Source of the DNA: Lachnospiraceae bacterium
Lineage (GTDB): Bacteria > Bacillota > Clostridia > Lachnospirales > Lachnospiraceae
Direction: 5' to 3'
Assembly: GCA_022792535.1 (NCBI GenBank)
Contig: JAAWBG010000095.1
Span: 1-64,000, forward strand
Length of the DNA stretch: 64,000 nucleotides
Under the pieces are notes generated by a model. It had not been told where the DNA came from. It did not search any database and was given only the letters and a program-made list of their open reading frames with translations. This document shows positions 33,372 to 44,380 of the stretch, piece after piece. Within the stretch, counting starts at the first letter, position 1. Every line of letters starts with the position of its first letter. The translations under genes and the position numbers were made by a program.

Positions 33372-34763
33372 CTATTTTCCCATACAAAATTTTGAGAAAA
33401 TTTCATTCACCAGATCTTCTCCCACTGTCTCGCCTGTAATATTTCCCAATTCTTGATAGGCGTTCATCAAATCAATCGAATAAAAATCTTCCGGCATACC
33501 ATCTGCGATACTTCTCTCCACCATAGAAAGACTTTCCTTTGCAGACTCCAGAGATGACTTTTGTCTTACATTTGTAATATATATTTCATCTTGAATCTGA
33601 ATCTCGCCTTTAAAAAACATATTCTGGATCACAGCCTTCAACTCTTCCAAACCTGATTTTTCTTTTGCAGAAATAGATATTAGGGGATGCAGCATTTCTC
33701 GCTCCTGGAGAATCTGTCTTACTTTTTCTTCTGAAGTTACCGGATCTAAATCAGATTTATTCAACAATAAAATTGATTTCTTCTGATCTAAAAGTTCTAA
33801 AATCTCTTTATCATTTTCATCAAAAATTGTAGAAGAATCTATGACATAAAAGACTAGATCTGATTCTGATAAATATTTCTTTGCCTTGTCCACGCCTATT
33901 TTTTCCACCACATCCTGGGTATCGCGGATTCCTGCAGTATCCATGATATTTAAGGTGACGCCATTTAGATTAACCTGCTCTTCTATCATGTCACGGGTGG
34001 TTCCAGCAATATCCGTCACAATTGCACGCTCTTTTCCTGCCAAAACATTCATAAGAGAAGATTTTCCTGCATTGGGTTTTCCAATAATTGCAGTGTTAAT
34101 TCCTTCTTTTAATAATTGACCATTCTCAGAAACCGAAAGCAAAGATTCTATTCTATGGGACAATTCCTGTAAAATTTCCAACAATTGTTCTCCATATCCT
34201 TCCATAGAAATATGTTCTGGATCATCCAAAGCAGATTCTATCAAAGCAATTTCATGAAGAATCTTCTCTCTCATTTCTTTGATGGCTTTTTTCAAACTTC
34301 CGCCCAATTGATCTATGGAAGATTTCAGAGCAAAATCATTTTTGGCGTTGATCAAATCCATGACAGACTCTGCCTGAGACAGATCTATTCTTCCATTTAA
34401 AAAGGCTCTTTTTGTGAATTCTCCTGGTTCTGCCAGCCTTGCCCCATATTTTATGACAGTCTCTAAAATCCGCCTCATAACCAAGATTCCACCATGACAA
34501 TCAATTTCAACCGTATCTTCTTTTGTATAAGTATTAGGAGATTTTAAGATTAAAACCATCACTTCATCAATTTTCTTTTCCCCATCGCAAATATAACCAT
34601 AATGTACGGTATGGCTCTTTTCCTGAGATAATATTTTCTTTCCATTTTCGGAACGATAAATTTTGTCTATAATCTGAAAAGAATCTTCTCCGCTGATGCG
34701 CACAATCCCAATTCCTGCATTTGTCACAGCAGTGGAAATAGCCGCAATTGTATCTGTATCCAT
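33372..34763 (-). CDS. mnmE: tRNA modification GTPase MnmE (TrmE)
   Basis: 463 residues. An N-terminal tetrahydrofolate-binding domain (MDTDTIAAISTAVTNAGIGIVRISG, CHGGILVMRRILE), helical domain, and embedded GTPase: G1 GKPNAGKSS, G2 GTTRD, G3 DTAGI, G4 NKSD. The C-terminal CMGK carries the conserved Cys. Partner of MnmG in wobble-uridine modification. A terminator-like hairpin separates it from jag. Confidence 0.98.
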   Translation of the reverse strand: MDTDTIAAISTAVTNAGIGIVRISGEDSFQIIDKIYRSENGKKILSQEKSHTVHYGYICDGEKKIDEVMVLILKSPNTYTKEDTVEIDCHGGILVMRRILETVIKYGARLAEPGEFTKRAFLNGRIDLSQAESVMDLINAKNDFALKSSIDQLGGSLKKAIKEMREKILHEIALIESALDDPEHISMEGYGEQLLEILQELSHRIESLLSVSENGQLLKEGINTAIIGKPNAGKSSLMNVLAGKERAIVTDIAGTTRDMIEEQVNLNGVTLNIMDTAGIRDTQDVVEKIGVDKAKKYLSESDLVFYVIDSSTIFDENDKEILELLDQKKSILLLNKSDLDPVTSEEKVRQILQEREMLHPLISISAKEKSGLEELKAVIQNMFFKGEIQIQDEIYITNVRQKSSLESAKESLSMVERSIADGMPEDFYSIDLMNAYQELGNITGETVGEDLVNEIFSKFCMGK

Positions 34764-34791
34764 AAAAGCGCCTTTCTCTTAAAATCAGAAG

Positions 34792-34837
34792 AAAAAGACT
34801 TTCCCAATCATAAAGTACATTTTGAGAAAGCCTTTTA
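34792..34837 (-). terminator. Hairpin between jag and mnmE
   Basis: AAAAAGACTTTC and GAAAGCCTTTT arms around a loop with ATTTT/CAAT, T-rich on the minus strand. It suggests that mnmE-mnmG-rsmG are only partly cotranscribed with the ribosome/membrane genes upstream. Confidence 0.6.
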
Positions 34838-34852
34838 TCTATTATTCAAAGA

Positions 34853-35482
34853 TCAATTATTTCTTTTTAAGGTGATCACCACATATCTATAAGGCTCTTC
34901 ACCTTCACTGTGAGTACTTACATAGCGATCATTCTGCAGTGCAGAATGGATCACACGTCTCTCAAAAGGATTCATAGGTTCCAGAGATACAGAACGTTTT
35001 GTTCTCTTTACCTTATAGGCAATATTTTTTGCCAGATTTTCCAGGGTATCTCTTCTCCTTTTTCGGTAATCCTCAGTATCAATCTTTACCTTTACATACT
35101 CGCTGACTTGTTTTCCCACTGCAAGATTTGTCAGATATTGGAGAGAATCTAAAGTTTGTCCACGTTTTCCAATCAAAACGCCCATCTCTTCTCCCTTTAA
35201 TTCCACATCCACATTTTTTCCATCTTCACTCTTGTTGATTAAAATTTCCACATCCATATTCATGGCAAGAAATACACTGTGAAGAAAATCATAAACATAA
35301 TCTTCAATATCAGATTTTTTACGAACCTTTATCACAGCAGGTTTACTTCCAATTCCCAAAAAACCAGAACTTCCCTTTTCAACAACTTCATATTCAATTT
35401 TATCACTGGTTGTACCAAGCTTTACAAGACTCTCTGTAATAGCATCATCTACAGTTTTTGCTGATACTTCAATAAAATCCAT
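34853..35482 (-). CDS. jag: RNA-binding protein Jag (KhpB, SpoIIIJ-associated)
   Basis: 209 residues from the ATG of MDFIEVSAKT; GGGGGA lies ~8 bases upstream. N-terminal Jag domain (AKTVDDAITESLVKLGTTSDKIEYEVVEKGSSGFLGIGSKPA), KH domain with GVLIGKRGQTLDSLQYLTN (about 92-110), and C-terminal R3H domain (ERRVIHSALQNDRYVSTHSEGEEPYRYVVI). It binds RNA with KhpA in other Firmicutes and influences cell division and elongation. It is located 21 bp after yidC, as in most Firmicutes. Confidence 0.96.
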   Translation of the reverse strand: MDFIEVSAKTVDDAITESLVKLGTTSDKIEYEVVEKGSSGFLGIGSKPAVIKVRKKSDIEDYVYDFLHSVFLAMNMDVEILINKSEDGKNVDVELKGEEMGVLIGKRGQTLDSLQYLTNLAVGKQVSEYVKVKIDTEDYRKRRRDTLENLAKNIAYKVKRTKRSVSLEPMNPFERRVIHSALQNDRYVSTHSEGEEPYRYVVITLKRNN

Positions 35483-35503
35483 CAAAAATTCCCCCTGTTT
35501 CTA

Positions 35504-36769
35504 TTACTTGTTATTACGTTCGTTAAATTCTTTTACCATATTTGCTTTTTCTAACAGGCTTCCAGATCTGGCTGACTTTGCATATTCTTCCCGCTCACGG
35601 ATTTTTTCTTCTTTTTCCGCGGTACTGATAGGTTCTGCAATTTTTCTGGTATTAATTCTGGCAGCATTCGCTATCTGATTCTCATAAATGCCTTTTTTCT
35701 CTTTTTTCTTCTTTACCTTTTCCTTGTTTTTTTCAATGATAACTTCCAGGTCAAGGTCTTTCATATATCTATTCAAAATTAACTGCTGAATACAGCGAAT
35801 TACAGAACCGGCAATCCAGTAGATACCCAAACCTACCGGCAGTGAAAATACCATAAACAAAGAGAATAAAGGCATCATTGTATTCATTGTCTTCATCTGC
35901 TTTGCCATTGCATCGTTGTCTCCGGCTGAAGCCGCGGCGGCATTAGGCATTAATTTTATATTCAATACCTGAGAACCATAAGAAACAAGAGGTATTAAAA
36001 TTGCTCCGATAATTAAAATAAAATCTTTATCTCCCCACCCTGTTTTAATCAGATTCAAAGGAGAGTTGGCAATATTGATGCCAAAAAAGTTATTCAGATG
36101 AGCCATTGTGGCTTCTGTTGTATTGATAACATCCGTTAATCCGGCAAAACTATCTTTTAAAAGATCCCATCCATGACTTGGCAGAGCATAGAGCACATCT
36201 ATAATAGAATTCATGGTAGTGGTGGCGTCCTCAAAATTCAGTTTTACGGCCCCTACTCCCGATTCTTTCAGAAAAGCCTTCATAGTATTCTGATATCCGT
36301 CTACACTTACGATCTTTTCTACCAAAGGAGTATAAATATCTTTGACGCTGCTGACATAAGCTGGGATATTACGGATAACCTGATACATAGCCAATAAAAT
36401 CGGCATATTAATCAAAAGCTGCACGCAGCTTCCCATAGTGGAAACCCCATATTTCTGATATATCATCTGGGTTTCTTCATTCATCTTTTGAATGGAAGCC
36501 TGATCCTTTTTATTCTTATACTTATCCCGAATTGCATTGATTTCCGGTTGAATCTCCTGAGAAAGCCTGGAGAATTTCTGCTGTTTGTAAGTCAATGGAA
36601 ACATCAAAATATAAATGATGACTGTAAACAAAATAATACAAAGGGCAATATTCTGAACGCCGAAAGTACTGTCCAAAAACATATAAAGAGCATTCATAAT
36701 ATAGCCGATTAATTTTGCAATTGGACCCAATATCTTACCCTGATACTGTGTCAAAATAATTTCCGTCAA
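35504..36769 (-). CDS. yidC: Membrane protein insertase YidC (SpoIIIJ/OxaA)
   Basis: 421 residues from a TTG start with GGAGG 8 bases upstream. The Oxa1/YidC core is present: ALCIILFTVIIYILMFPLTYKQQKFSRLSQEIQPEINAIRDKYKNKKD, MGSCVQLLINMPILLAMYQVIRN and MMPLFSLFMVFSLPVGLGIYWIAGSVIRCIQQLILNRYM, with five or six membrane helices. The insert between helices (about 125-240) is longer than in Bacillus, and the C-terminal tail is basic and extended. It inserts proteins into the membrane, with or without SecYEG. Confidence 0.96.
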   Translation of the reverse strand: MTEIILTQYQGKILGPIAKLIGYIMNALYMFLDSTFGVQNIALCIILFTVIIYILMFPLTYKQQKFSRLSQEIQPEINAIRDKYKNKKDQASIQKMNEETQMIYQKYGVSTMGSCVQLLINMPILLAMYQVIRNIPAYVSSVKDIYTPLVEKIVSVDGYQNTMKAFLKESGVGAVKLNFEDATTTMNSIIDVLYALPSHGWDLLKDSFAGLTDVINTTEATMAHLNNFFGINIANSPLNLIKTGWGDKDFILIIGAILIPLVSYGSQVLNIKLMPNAAAASAGDNDAMAKQMKTMNTMMPLFSLFMVFSLPVGLGIYWIAGSVIRCIQQLILNRYMKDLDLEVIIEKNKEKVKKKKEKKGIYENQIANAARINTRKIAEPISTAEKEEKIREREEYAKSARSGSLLEKANMVKEFNERNNK

Positions 36770-36786
36770 TACATAAACCTCCTAAA

Positions 36787-36996
36787 TTATGGAACCGGAT
36801 CATATCCGCCTTTTGAAAAAGGATTACATCTTAATATTCTCCATCCGGCTAACAGGGACCCTTTCAACGCACCGTGTTTTTCAATGGCTTCCAACCCATA
36901 AGTAGAACAGGTCGGATAATAAGGACACTTTGTGGTCTTCATGGGCGACAGATATTTTCTATATAGCTTGATTAAGGCAATTAATAGTCTTTTCAA
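36787..36996 (-). CDS. yidD: Membrane protein insertion efficiency factor YidD
   Basis: 69 residues with a TTG start overlapping the rnpA stop by 4 bases. The family signature [60 protein letters not shown] is complete, including the three conserved Cys. An amphipathic, membrane-peripheral protein acting with YidC. Order rnpA-yidD-yidC is conserved. Confidence 0.96.
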   Translation of the reverse strand: MKRLLIALIKLYRKYLSPMKTTKCPYYPTCSTYGLEAIEKHGALKGSLLAGWRILRCNPFSKGGYDPVP

Positions 36997-37349
36997 AATA
37001 TTCCATCTTCTTTTCTTAACATAATGTGATGAAGACTTCCCAGGTGCAGCAAGGACTTTTCTGTTTCCTGATAAGATACATTTTTTGCTGCCACCCTTGC
37101 AATTACGACAATATCCAGACCGGACTGGAACATTTCTTCCTGCAATCGGTAGGCTTCTCTTACTAATCTTGTAATGTGATGTCTGATAACACTATTTCCT
37201 ACTTTTTTACTAACTGATATTCCTAATCGATTCTTTTCGAGATCATTTTTCAGAACATACATGACAAAAAAACGATTTGCATAAGATTTTCCATGTTTGT
37301 ATACATTCTGAAAATCACTGTTTTTCTTCAAAGATTCTGAAAACTTCAT
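36993..37349 (-). CDS. rnpA: Ribonuclease P protein component
   Basis: 118 residues. Typical basic Rnp[29 protein letters not shown], the RNR-type motif [29 protein letters not shown], and [22 protein letters not shown]. It binds the M1 RNA and helps 5' processing of tRNA. It follows rpmH, with a small terminator-like hairpin in between. Confidence 0.96.
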   Translation of the reverse strand: MKFSESLKKNSDFQNVYKHGKSYANRFFVMYVLKNDLEKNRLGISVSKKVGNSVIRHHITRLVREAYRLQEEMFQSGLDIVVIARVAAKNVSYQETEKSLLHLGSLHHIMLRKEDGIF

Positions 37350-37383
37350 ATAATATTATTTCTCCAACTCATGTAAGAAGAAA

Positions 37384-37402
37384 GACCACAAATTCTGTGG
37401 CC
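37384..37402 (-). terminator. Hairpin after rpmH
   Basis: CCACAGAATTTGTGG followed on the minus strand by TCTTTCTTCTT, just after the rpmH stop. Probably a partial terminator that sets a high rpmH:rnpA ratio. Confidence 0.6.
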
Positions 37403-37536
37403 TAAGCTGATAATTTTTTTCTTCCTTTTAATCTTCTTGCGGCTAAAACTCTTCTTCCACCTTTACTGCTCATTCTTGCTCTGAATCCGTGAACTTTAGA
37501 TCTTGATCTTTTCTTTGGCTGATATGTCATTTTCAT
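37402..37536 (-). CDS. rpmH: Ribosomal protein bL34
   Basis: 44 residues, reading [20 protein letters not shown] and ending [18 protein letters not shown], a full-length bL34. AGGAGGTGG lies upstream of the ATG. This is the first gene of the leftward origin-proximal operon rpmH-rnpA-yidD-yidC-jag. Confidence 0.97.
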   Translation of the reverse strand: MKMTYQPKKRSRSKVHGFRARMSSKGGRRVLAARRLKGRKKLSA

Positions 37537-37776
37537 AGGTTATCCACCTCCTCTGTGCTAAAAAACATCATGTTTCATTATATCAAAAAATGTACTCAAG
37601 TCAATAGATTTTACAAAAATTTATAAAATACTGACAAGGATTTGGCCATAGTCTTCTCTGCCTGTGAATTGTGTTTATTACATAAACATTTCTATTTTGC
37701 GAAAAACAAGTACAAAATTGCTACATATCTGTTTTCAACAATATTCACAAAATATATTATAATAAGGAAAAGATAT

Positions 37777-37860
37777 TAATTATCCACTACTTATCCACTT
37801 TATCCACTTTTCCAAAAGTTATCCATAATTTGTGGATAATTTGTGGATAACTTTTGGAAG
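37777..37860. other. oriC, rpmH-dnaA DnaA-box cluster
   Basis: Six DnaA boxes in 71 bp: TTATCCACT at 37780, 37791 and 37800, TTATCCATA at 37819, then inverted TGTGGATAA at 37831 and 37842. An extra TTATCCACC overlaps the rpmH ribosome site at 37540. The rest of the 37537-38155 gap is AT-rich, with the dnaA promoter and no other feature seen. Confidence 0.93.
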
Positions 37861-38078
37861 AATTTGTGAATATTTTCTCTTTCTAAAAAATTTTCCTGAA
37901 AAACAGAGGATTTTTTCATTGTAGATATGTTTATAATGGATTTTGTGGACAATCATTTACAGAAAGATCATATGATATTTTCTTTCAGTCTCTCTCACTA
38001 TACTGGATTCTTTCATAATATGTAAAATAAGACAATTATTTTCATTTCACTACCCCCTATACCTGTGTAAAATTTTAA

Positions 38079-38107
38079 TTGATTATTCAGGCGATTTGCG
38101 TTATTAT
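38079..38107 (+). promoter_or_regulatory. Likely dnaA promoter
   Basis: TTGATT (38079-38084), 17-base spacer, TATTAT (38102-38107), ~48 bases before the dnaA ATG. The nearest DnaA box is ~230 bp upstream. Confidence 0.6.
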
Positions 38108-38155
38108 AAAATATGGAAGACTATGAATATAGAAAAATGAAGTTTGGAGAATTAT

Positions 38156-39505
38156 ATGGAACTTATTTTAAAAAAATGGGAAGAAATACTGGAAACTGTA
38201 AAAACAGAGCATGAGCTTACAGATGTTTCCTTTAACACCTGGCTGAAACCTTTAAGTGTATACAGCATTGAAGGAAACAAACTTTATATTTTAGTTCCAT
38301 CTGAACAGATGGGATTAAATTATATTACAAAAAAGTATACCCTTCCTATCAAAGTAGCCATTGCAGAAATTACAGGTGTTGACTACGAAATCGAATTTAT
38401 TTTACAGGAACAGGCCCAGAACATCAAAGCCTTTCAGAATAAAAATTCTGAATTTATTCCAAGTATTGAAAAAAGTAATTTGAATCCCAACTATACCTTT
38501 GATACATTCGTAGTCGGAAAAAATAACAAATTTGCCCATGCTGCCAGCCTTGCTGTGTCAGAGTCTCCAGGAGAAGTATACAATCCTCTCTATATTTATG
38601 GAGGACCGGGACTTGGAAAAACTCATTTAATGCAGTCTATCGGACATTTTATTCTGCAGCAGAAGCCAGACAAAAAAGTAATCTATGTTACCTCTGAAGA
38701 ATTTACAAACGAAGTAATTGATTCCATTCGTAATGGTAATGCTTCCGCCATGACAAAACTTCGGGACAAATATCGCACTGTAGACGTGCTGATGATTGAC
38801 GACGTACAGTTTATTATAGGAAAAGAAAGTACCCAGGAAGAATTTTTCCACACCTTTAACGTACTTCATTCTTCTGGAAAACAGATTATTCTTTCTTCCG
38901 ATAAACCTCCCAAAGAAATGGAAACTTTGGAAGAACGAATCCGTTCTCGTTTTGAATGGGGGCTTTTAGCTGATATCGGATATCCAGATTATGAGACAAG
39001 AATGGCTATCTTAAGAAGAAAAGAAGAGATGGACGGATTTCAGCTAAATGATGAAATTCTGGATTATATTGCGATCAATATTAAGTCCAACATTCGTGAG
39101 TTAGAGGGAGCTCTAAATAAACTGCTGGCCTTTTCTAATCTGGAACACACGGATATTACCATGGAAGTTGCAGTGCGGGAACTTCAAAATATCATATCTC
39201 CGGACAAGCCAAAGGAGATCACACCTCAGCTTGTCATTGAGATCGTAGCAGAACACTTCAATATTTCCACTGATCAAATGATCTCTGAGACCAGGAGTAA
39301 CGATATTGCCAAACCCCGGCAGATCGCCATGTATCTATGTAAAAATATGACTTCAGCGCCTTTAGAGACTATCGGAGCTCTCTTGGGAGGAAGAGACCAT
39401 TCCACCATTATCTATGGCGTTAAAAAAATAACAAAGGAATATCAGAACAATGAAAATTTTCATCATCTGATCGAAACCATCAAGAAAAAAATTAACCCAA
39501 ATTAA
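38156..39505 (+). CDS. dnaA: Chromosomal replication initiator DnaA
   Basis: 449 residues from the ATG of MELILKKWEEIL; GGAG lies 7 bases upstream, and the TTG 12 bases earlier overlaps it. Domain I (FNTWLKPLS), a short linker, AAA+ domain with NPNYTFDTFVVGKNNKFAHAA, Walker A GGPGLGKTHLM, Walker B VLMIDDVQF, and domain IV with SRSNDIAKPRQIAMYLCKNM-like DnaA signature and GGRDHSTIIYGVKKI. It opens the origin and controls initiation. Boxes lie on both sides of the gene. Confidence 0.98.
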   Translation: MELILKKWEEILETVKTEHELTDVSFNTWLKPLSVYSIEGNKLYILVPSEQMGLNYITKKYTLPIKVAIAEITGVDYEIEFILQEQAQNIKAFQNKNSEFIPSIEKSNLNPNYTFDTFVVGKNNKFAHAASLAVSESPGEVYNPLYIYGGPGLGKTHLMQSIGHFILQQKPDKKVIYVTSEEFTNEVIDSIRNGNASAMTKLRDKYRTVDVLMIDDVQFIIGKESTQEEFFHTFNVLHSSGKQIILSSDKPPKEMETLEERIRSRFEWGLLADIGYPDYETRMAILRRKEEMDGFQLNDEILDYIAINIKSNIRELEGALNKLLAFSNLEHTDITMEVAVRELQNIISPDKPKEITPQLVIEIVAEHFNISTDQMISETRSNDIAKPRQIAMYLCKNMTSAPLETIGALLGGRDHSTIIYGVKKITKEYQNNENFHHLIETIKKKINPN

Positions 39506-39536
39506 GTTCTTGAAAATATCTGGACAACTCTGATAT

Positions 39537-39773
39537 TTATCCACAAAAGTGATTTTTTTACATCAATATCACTTTGACAGTCTTCATCTTATTCACAGCC
39601 TGTCCAGACCATTTCAAGAGAACATTCACAGGGTCTTACACCTATTTTAAGAGAAGAAATCCTTTAAAGTTCAGGGTTCCTGGACTTACAAACTTTTGAA
39701 CATGCCCTATGACGAAGACTATGAATCTTTTTATTATAGATATATCTTTAAGCTCAGGAAGGAGTTATTCACA
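39537..39773. other. oriC, dnaA-dnaN DnaA boxes
   Basis: Consensus TTATCCACA at 39537, TTATTCACA at 39589, and TTATTCACA at 39765, which ends 2 bases before the dnaN ATG. With the upstream cluster this gives the bipartite oriC layout known in Bacillus. A weak hairpin AAAGTGAT...ATCACTTT lies near 39546-39576. AT-rich sequence around 39728-39752 could unwind. Confidence 0.8.
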
Positions 39774-39775
39774 AC

Positions 39776-40888
39776 ATGAAAATTATATGTTCCAAATCAA
39801 ATCTCTTACACGGAGTTAATATTGTATCAAAAGCAGTACCTTCAAGAACTACCATGGCAATTTTAGAATGCATTTTAATCGACGCTTCTACCAATGAGAT
39901 AAAATTAACTGCCAACGACATGGAATTAGGAATTGAGACAAAAATAGAAGGAGAAATTGCAGAACGGGGAGTCATCGCATTAGATGCAAAAATATTTTCA
40001 GAGATTGTAAGAAAACTTCCTGACAATGATGTAACGATTGAGACAGACGCTTCTTTTAAGACAATCATTACCTGTGAAAAAGCAAAATTCAATATTATCG
40101 GAAAATCAGGAGAAGATTTCTCTTATCTTCCCTATATTGAGAGGAATCAGCCTGTAATTCTCTCTCAGTTTACCTTGAAAGAAGTCATCAGACAGACCAT
40201 TTTTTCTATTGCAGACAGCGATACAAATAAATTGATGACAGGAGAATTATTCGAGATCAAGGAAAATCAGCTTAAGGTAGTGTCCTTAGACGGACATCGT
40301 ATCTCTATCCGAACCATTGAATTAAAAGAGCCTTATGAAGACCACAAAGTTGTAGTTCCAGGAAAAACGCTTCAAGAGGTAAGTAAAATTCTTCCAGGAG
40401 ATGCCAACGAATCTGTCAGTATGTTTTTTACTGATAATCATATTGTATTTGAATTTGCCAGCACCACAGTGGTATCACGTCTGATCGAAGGAGAATATTT
40501 TAAGATCGAACAGATGTTATCTTCTGATTATGAGACGAAGATTAAGATCAATAAACGAGAACTTTTAGATTGTATTGACCGAGCTACCCTGCTTGTAAAA
40601 GAAGGAGATAAGAAACCCATTATCATGAATATCACAGATGGAAATATGGAATTGAAGATCAGTTCCTTTATTGGTTCCCTGAATGAAGATATTGACATTC
40701 AAAAAGATGGAAAAGATATTTTAATTGGATTTAATCCCAAATTTTTTATCGACGCCCTTCGTGTTATTGATGAAGAAGAGGTAACCCTCTATATGGTAAA
40801 TCCAAAAGCTCCTTGTTTTATCAAAGATGATAATGAGACTTTTATTTACTTGATTTTGCCGGTTAATTTTAACGCGGCATCTAACTAA
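39776..40888 (+). CDS. dnaN: DNA polymerase III beta sliding clamp
   Basis: 370 residues, with three repeated clamp domains. Opening MKIICSKSNLLHGVNIVSKAVPSRTTMAILECILIDA, middle SFKTIITCEKAKFNIIGKSGEDFSYLP, and the end IDALRVIDEEEVTLYMVNPKAPCFIKDDNETFIYLILPV, which contains the terminal segment of the client-binding groove. GGAAGGAG lies upstream. A mosaic repeat copy follows directly after the stop. Confidence 0.98.
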   Translation: MKIICSKSNLLHGVNIVSKAVPSRTTMAILECILIDASTNEIKLTANDMELGIETKIEGEIAERGVIALDAKIFSEIVRKLPDNDVTIETDASFKTIITCEKAKFNIIGKSGEDFSYLPYIERNQPVILSQFTLKEVIRQTIFSIADSDTNKLMTGELFEIKENQLKVVSLDGHRISIRTIELKEPYEDHKVVVPGKTLQEVSKILPGDANESVSMFFTDNHIVFEFASTTVVSRLIEGEYFKIEQMLSSDYETKIKINKRELLDCIDRATLLVKEGDKKPIIMNITDGNMELKISSFIGSLNEDIDIQKDGKDILIGFNPKFFIDALRVIDEEEVTLYMVNPKAPCFIKDDNETFIYLILPVNFNAASN

Positions 40889-40892
40889 AAAA

Positions 40893-41035
40893 TTATTTTC
40901 TCTTATAGGAAATCCGAAGGAATTTCCTATAAAAGAAAATAGAATGATCGCACTGCGGCGGAAAGGAAGTGAACCGCAAGAGCGGCCCGCCGCAGGCGGA
41001 GAATCCTGTTCCGCAGGATTCTTTCTTGTAATCTT
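40893..41035. repeat. Mosaic repeat locus 6: modules D-E, inverted orientation, inside the dnaN-recF region
   Basis: Palindrome D (about 40893-40940) is followed by a reverse-complement E (CCGCCGCAGGCGG, AATCCTGTTCCGCAGGATT). This is the only copy in opposite orientation and the only one in an essential gene cluster. Any dnaN-recF readthrough transcript would contain it. Confidence 0.85.
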
Positions 41036-41118
41036 TTATGAGATGCCAATATGTACCCAGGTGCCTTTCCTCTTGCACCTGGCGCGAAAAAATCTTGTTA
41101 TTTTTGAAAGGAACATAG

Positions 41119-41328
41119 ATGGAAGAGATTAAGTTAAGAAGTGATTATATTAAGCTGGGACAGGCGTTAAAGGCCGCTAATCTGGTGGATTCTGGTGTGA
41201 CAGCCAAGCTGGTAATTCAAGATGGGCTGGTATCTGTAAATGGAGAGATCGAGTACCAGAGAGGAAAAAAATTAGTAGATGGAGATATTGTCTCTTTTGA
41301 AGGAGAGACAATCAAAATTATAAAATGA
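41119..41328 (+). CDS. yaaA: S4-domain RNA-binding protein YaaA
   Basis: 69 residues. The S4 RNA-binding motif is clear: IKLGQALKAANLVDSGVTAKLVIQDGLVSVNGEIEYQRGKKLVDGDIV. The gene sits between dnaN and recF in most Firmicutes and overlaps recF by 4 bases. YaaA-type proteins are linked to 50S ribosome assembly; direct evidence here is only the domain and position. Confidence 0.95.
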   Translation: MEEIKLRSDYIKLGQALKAANLVDSGVTAKLVIQDGLVSVNGEIEYQRGKKLVDGDIVSFEGETIKIIK

Positions 41329-42416
41329 TCTTAAAATCCGTGGCGTTGAATTCTTTTCGCAATTACAGCGATCTGTATCTGGAATTTGATAAGGGAACCA
41401 ATATCTTATATGGGGATAATGCACAGGGAAAAACGAATATTTTAGAATCTGTGTACGTAAGCGGAACCACAAGATCTCATAAGGGAAGTAAAGATAAGGA
41501 ACTGATAAAGTTTGGAGAAGAAGAGGCGCATATCAGAACAATTGTAGTGAAAAAAGAGAAAGATTATCAGATTGATATGCATATCAAAAAAAATCGTTCC
41601 AAGGGAATTGCCATTAATAAAATACCGATAAAAAAAGCCTCAGAACTTTTTGGTATTTTAAATATCGTATTTTTTTCTCCAGAGGATTTGAATATTATTA
41701 AAAATGGGCCTTCCGAACGAAGAAGGTTTCTGGATTTTGAACTTAGTCAATTAGATAAGATCTATCTGTTTCATCTGACAAATTATAATAAAATATTAAA
41801 TCAAAGAAATAAACTTCTAAAAGATATCAATTATAAAAAAGAACTAAAGGATACTCTTCCTGTCTGGGATATGCAGTTAACAGACTATGGAAAGAAAATT
41901 ATAGAAACAAGAGATAAATTTGTAAAACAGTTAAATGAAATTATATATGAGATACATAAGAATCTTTCCGGTGGAAAGGAAGAATTGTTGTTAAGTTATG
42001 AGCCAAATGTGAAGGAGGAAGATTTCGAAAAAGAGTTATTAAAAAATCAGGAAAGGGATTTGAAATTAGGCATGACTTCTGTGGGTCCCCACAGAGACGA
42101 TATGTGTTTTCTGATCCATGGAATTGATATTCGCAGATTTGGTTCTCAGGGGCAGCAAAGGAGCTGCGCACTGTCCTTAAAACTTTCGGAGATAGAGCTG
42201 GTAAAAGAATCTATCAAAGAAAAACCGATTTTGATACTAGATGATGTGTTATCAGAATTAGACAGCAGCCGTCAAAATTTTTTGTTAAACAGTATTCATG
42301 ATATTCAGACAATTATTACATGTACGGGGTTAGATGAGTTTGTGAAAAATCGATTTGAAATCAACAAAGTTTTTAAGGTAGTCAATGGAACTGTAAAATC
42401 TGAGAACAGTTTTTAG
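41325..42416 (+). CDS. recF: DNA replication and repair protein RecF
   Basis: 363 residues. SMC-like ATPase: Walker A YGDNAQGKTNILESVY, signature FGSQGQQRSCALSLKL and Walker B KPILILDDVLSELDSSRQ. LNSFRNYSDLYLEFDKG opens the protein. It loads RecA at single-strand gaps with RecO and RecR. ATG overlaps the yaaA stop. gyrB follows after 16 bp. Confidence 0.97.
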   Translation: MILKSVALNSFRNYSDLYLEFDKGTNILYGDNAQGKTNILESVYVSGTTRSHKGSKDKELIKFGEEEAHIRTIVVKKEKDYQIDMHIKKNRSKGIAINKIPIKKASELFGILNIVFFSPEDLNIIKNGPSERRRFLDFELSQLDKIYLFHLTNYNKILNQRNKLLKDINYKKELKDTLPVWDMQLTDYGKKIIETRDKFVKQLNEIIYEIHKNLSGGKEELLLSYEPNVKEEDFEKELLKNQERDLKLGMTSVGPHRDDMCFLIHGIDIRRFGSQGQQRSCALSLKLSEIELVKESIKEKPILILDDVLSELDSSRQNFLLNSIHDIQTIITCTGLDEFVKNRFEINKVFKVVNGTVKSENSF

Positions 42417-42432
42417 AAATTGGAGGAATTAA

Positions 42433-44367
<1,935 letters not shown>

Positions 44368-44380
44368 TGGAGGAAAATAG

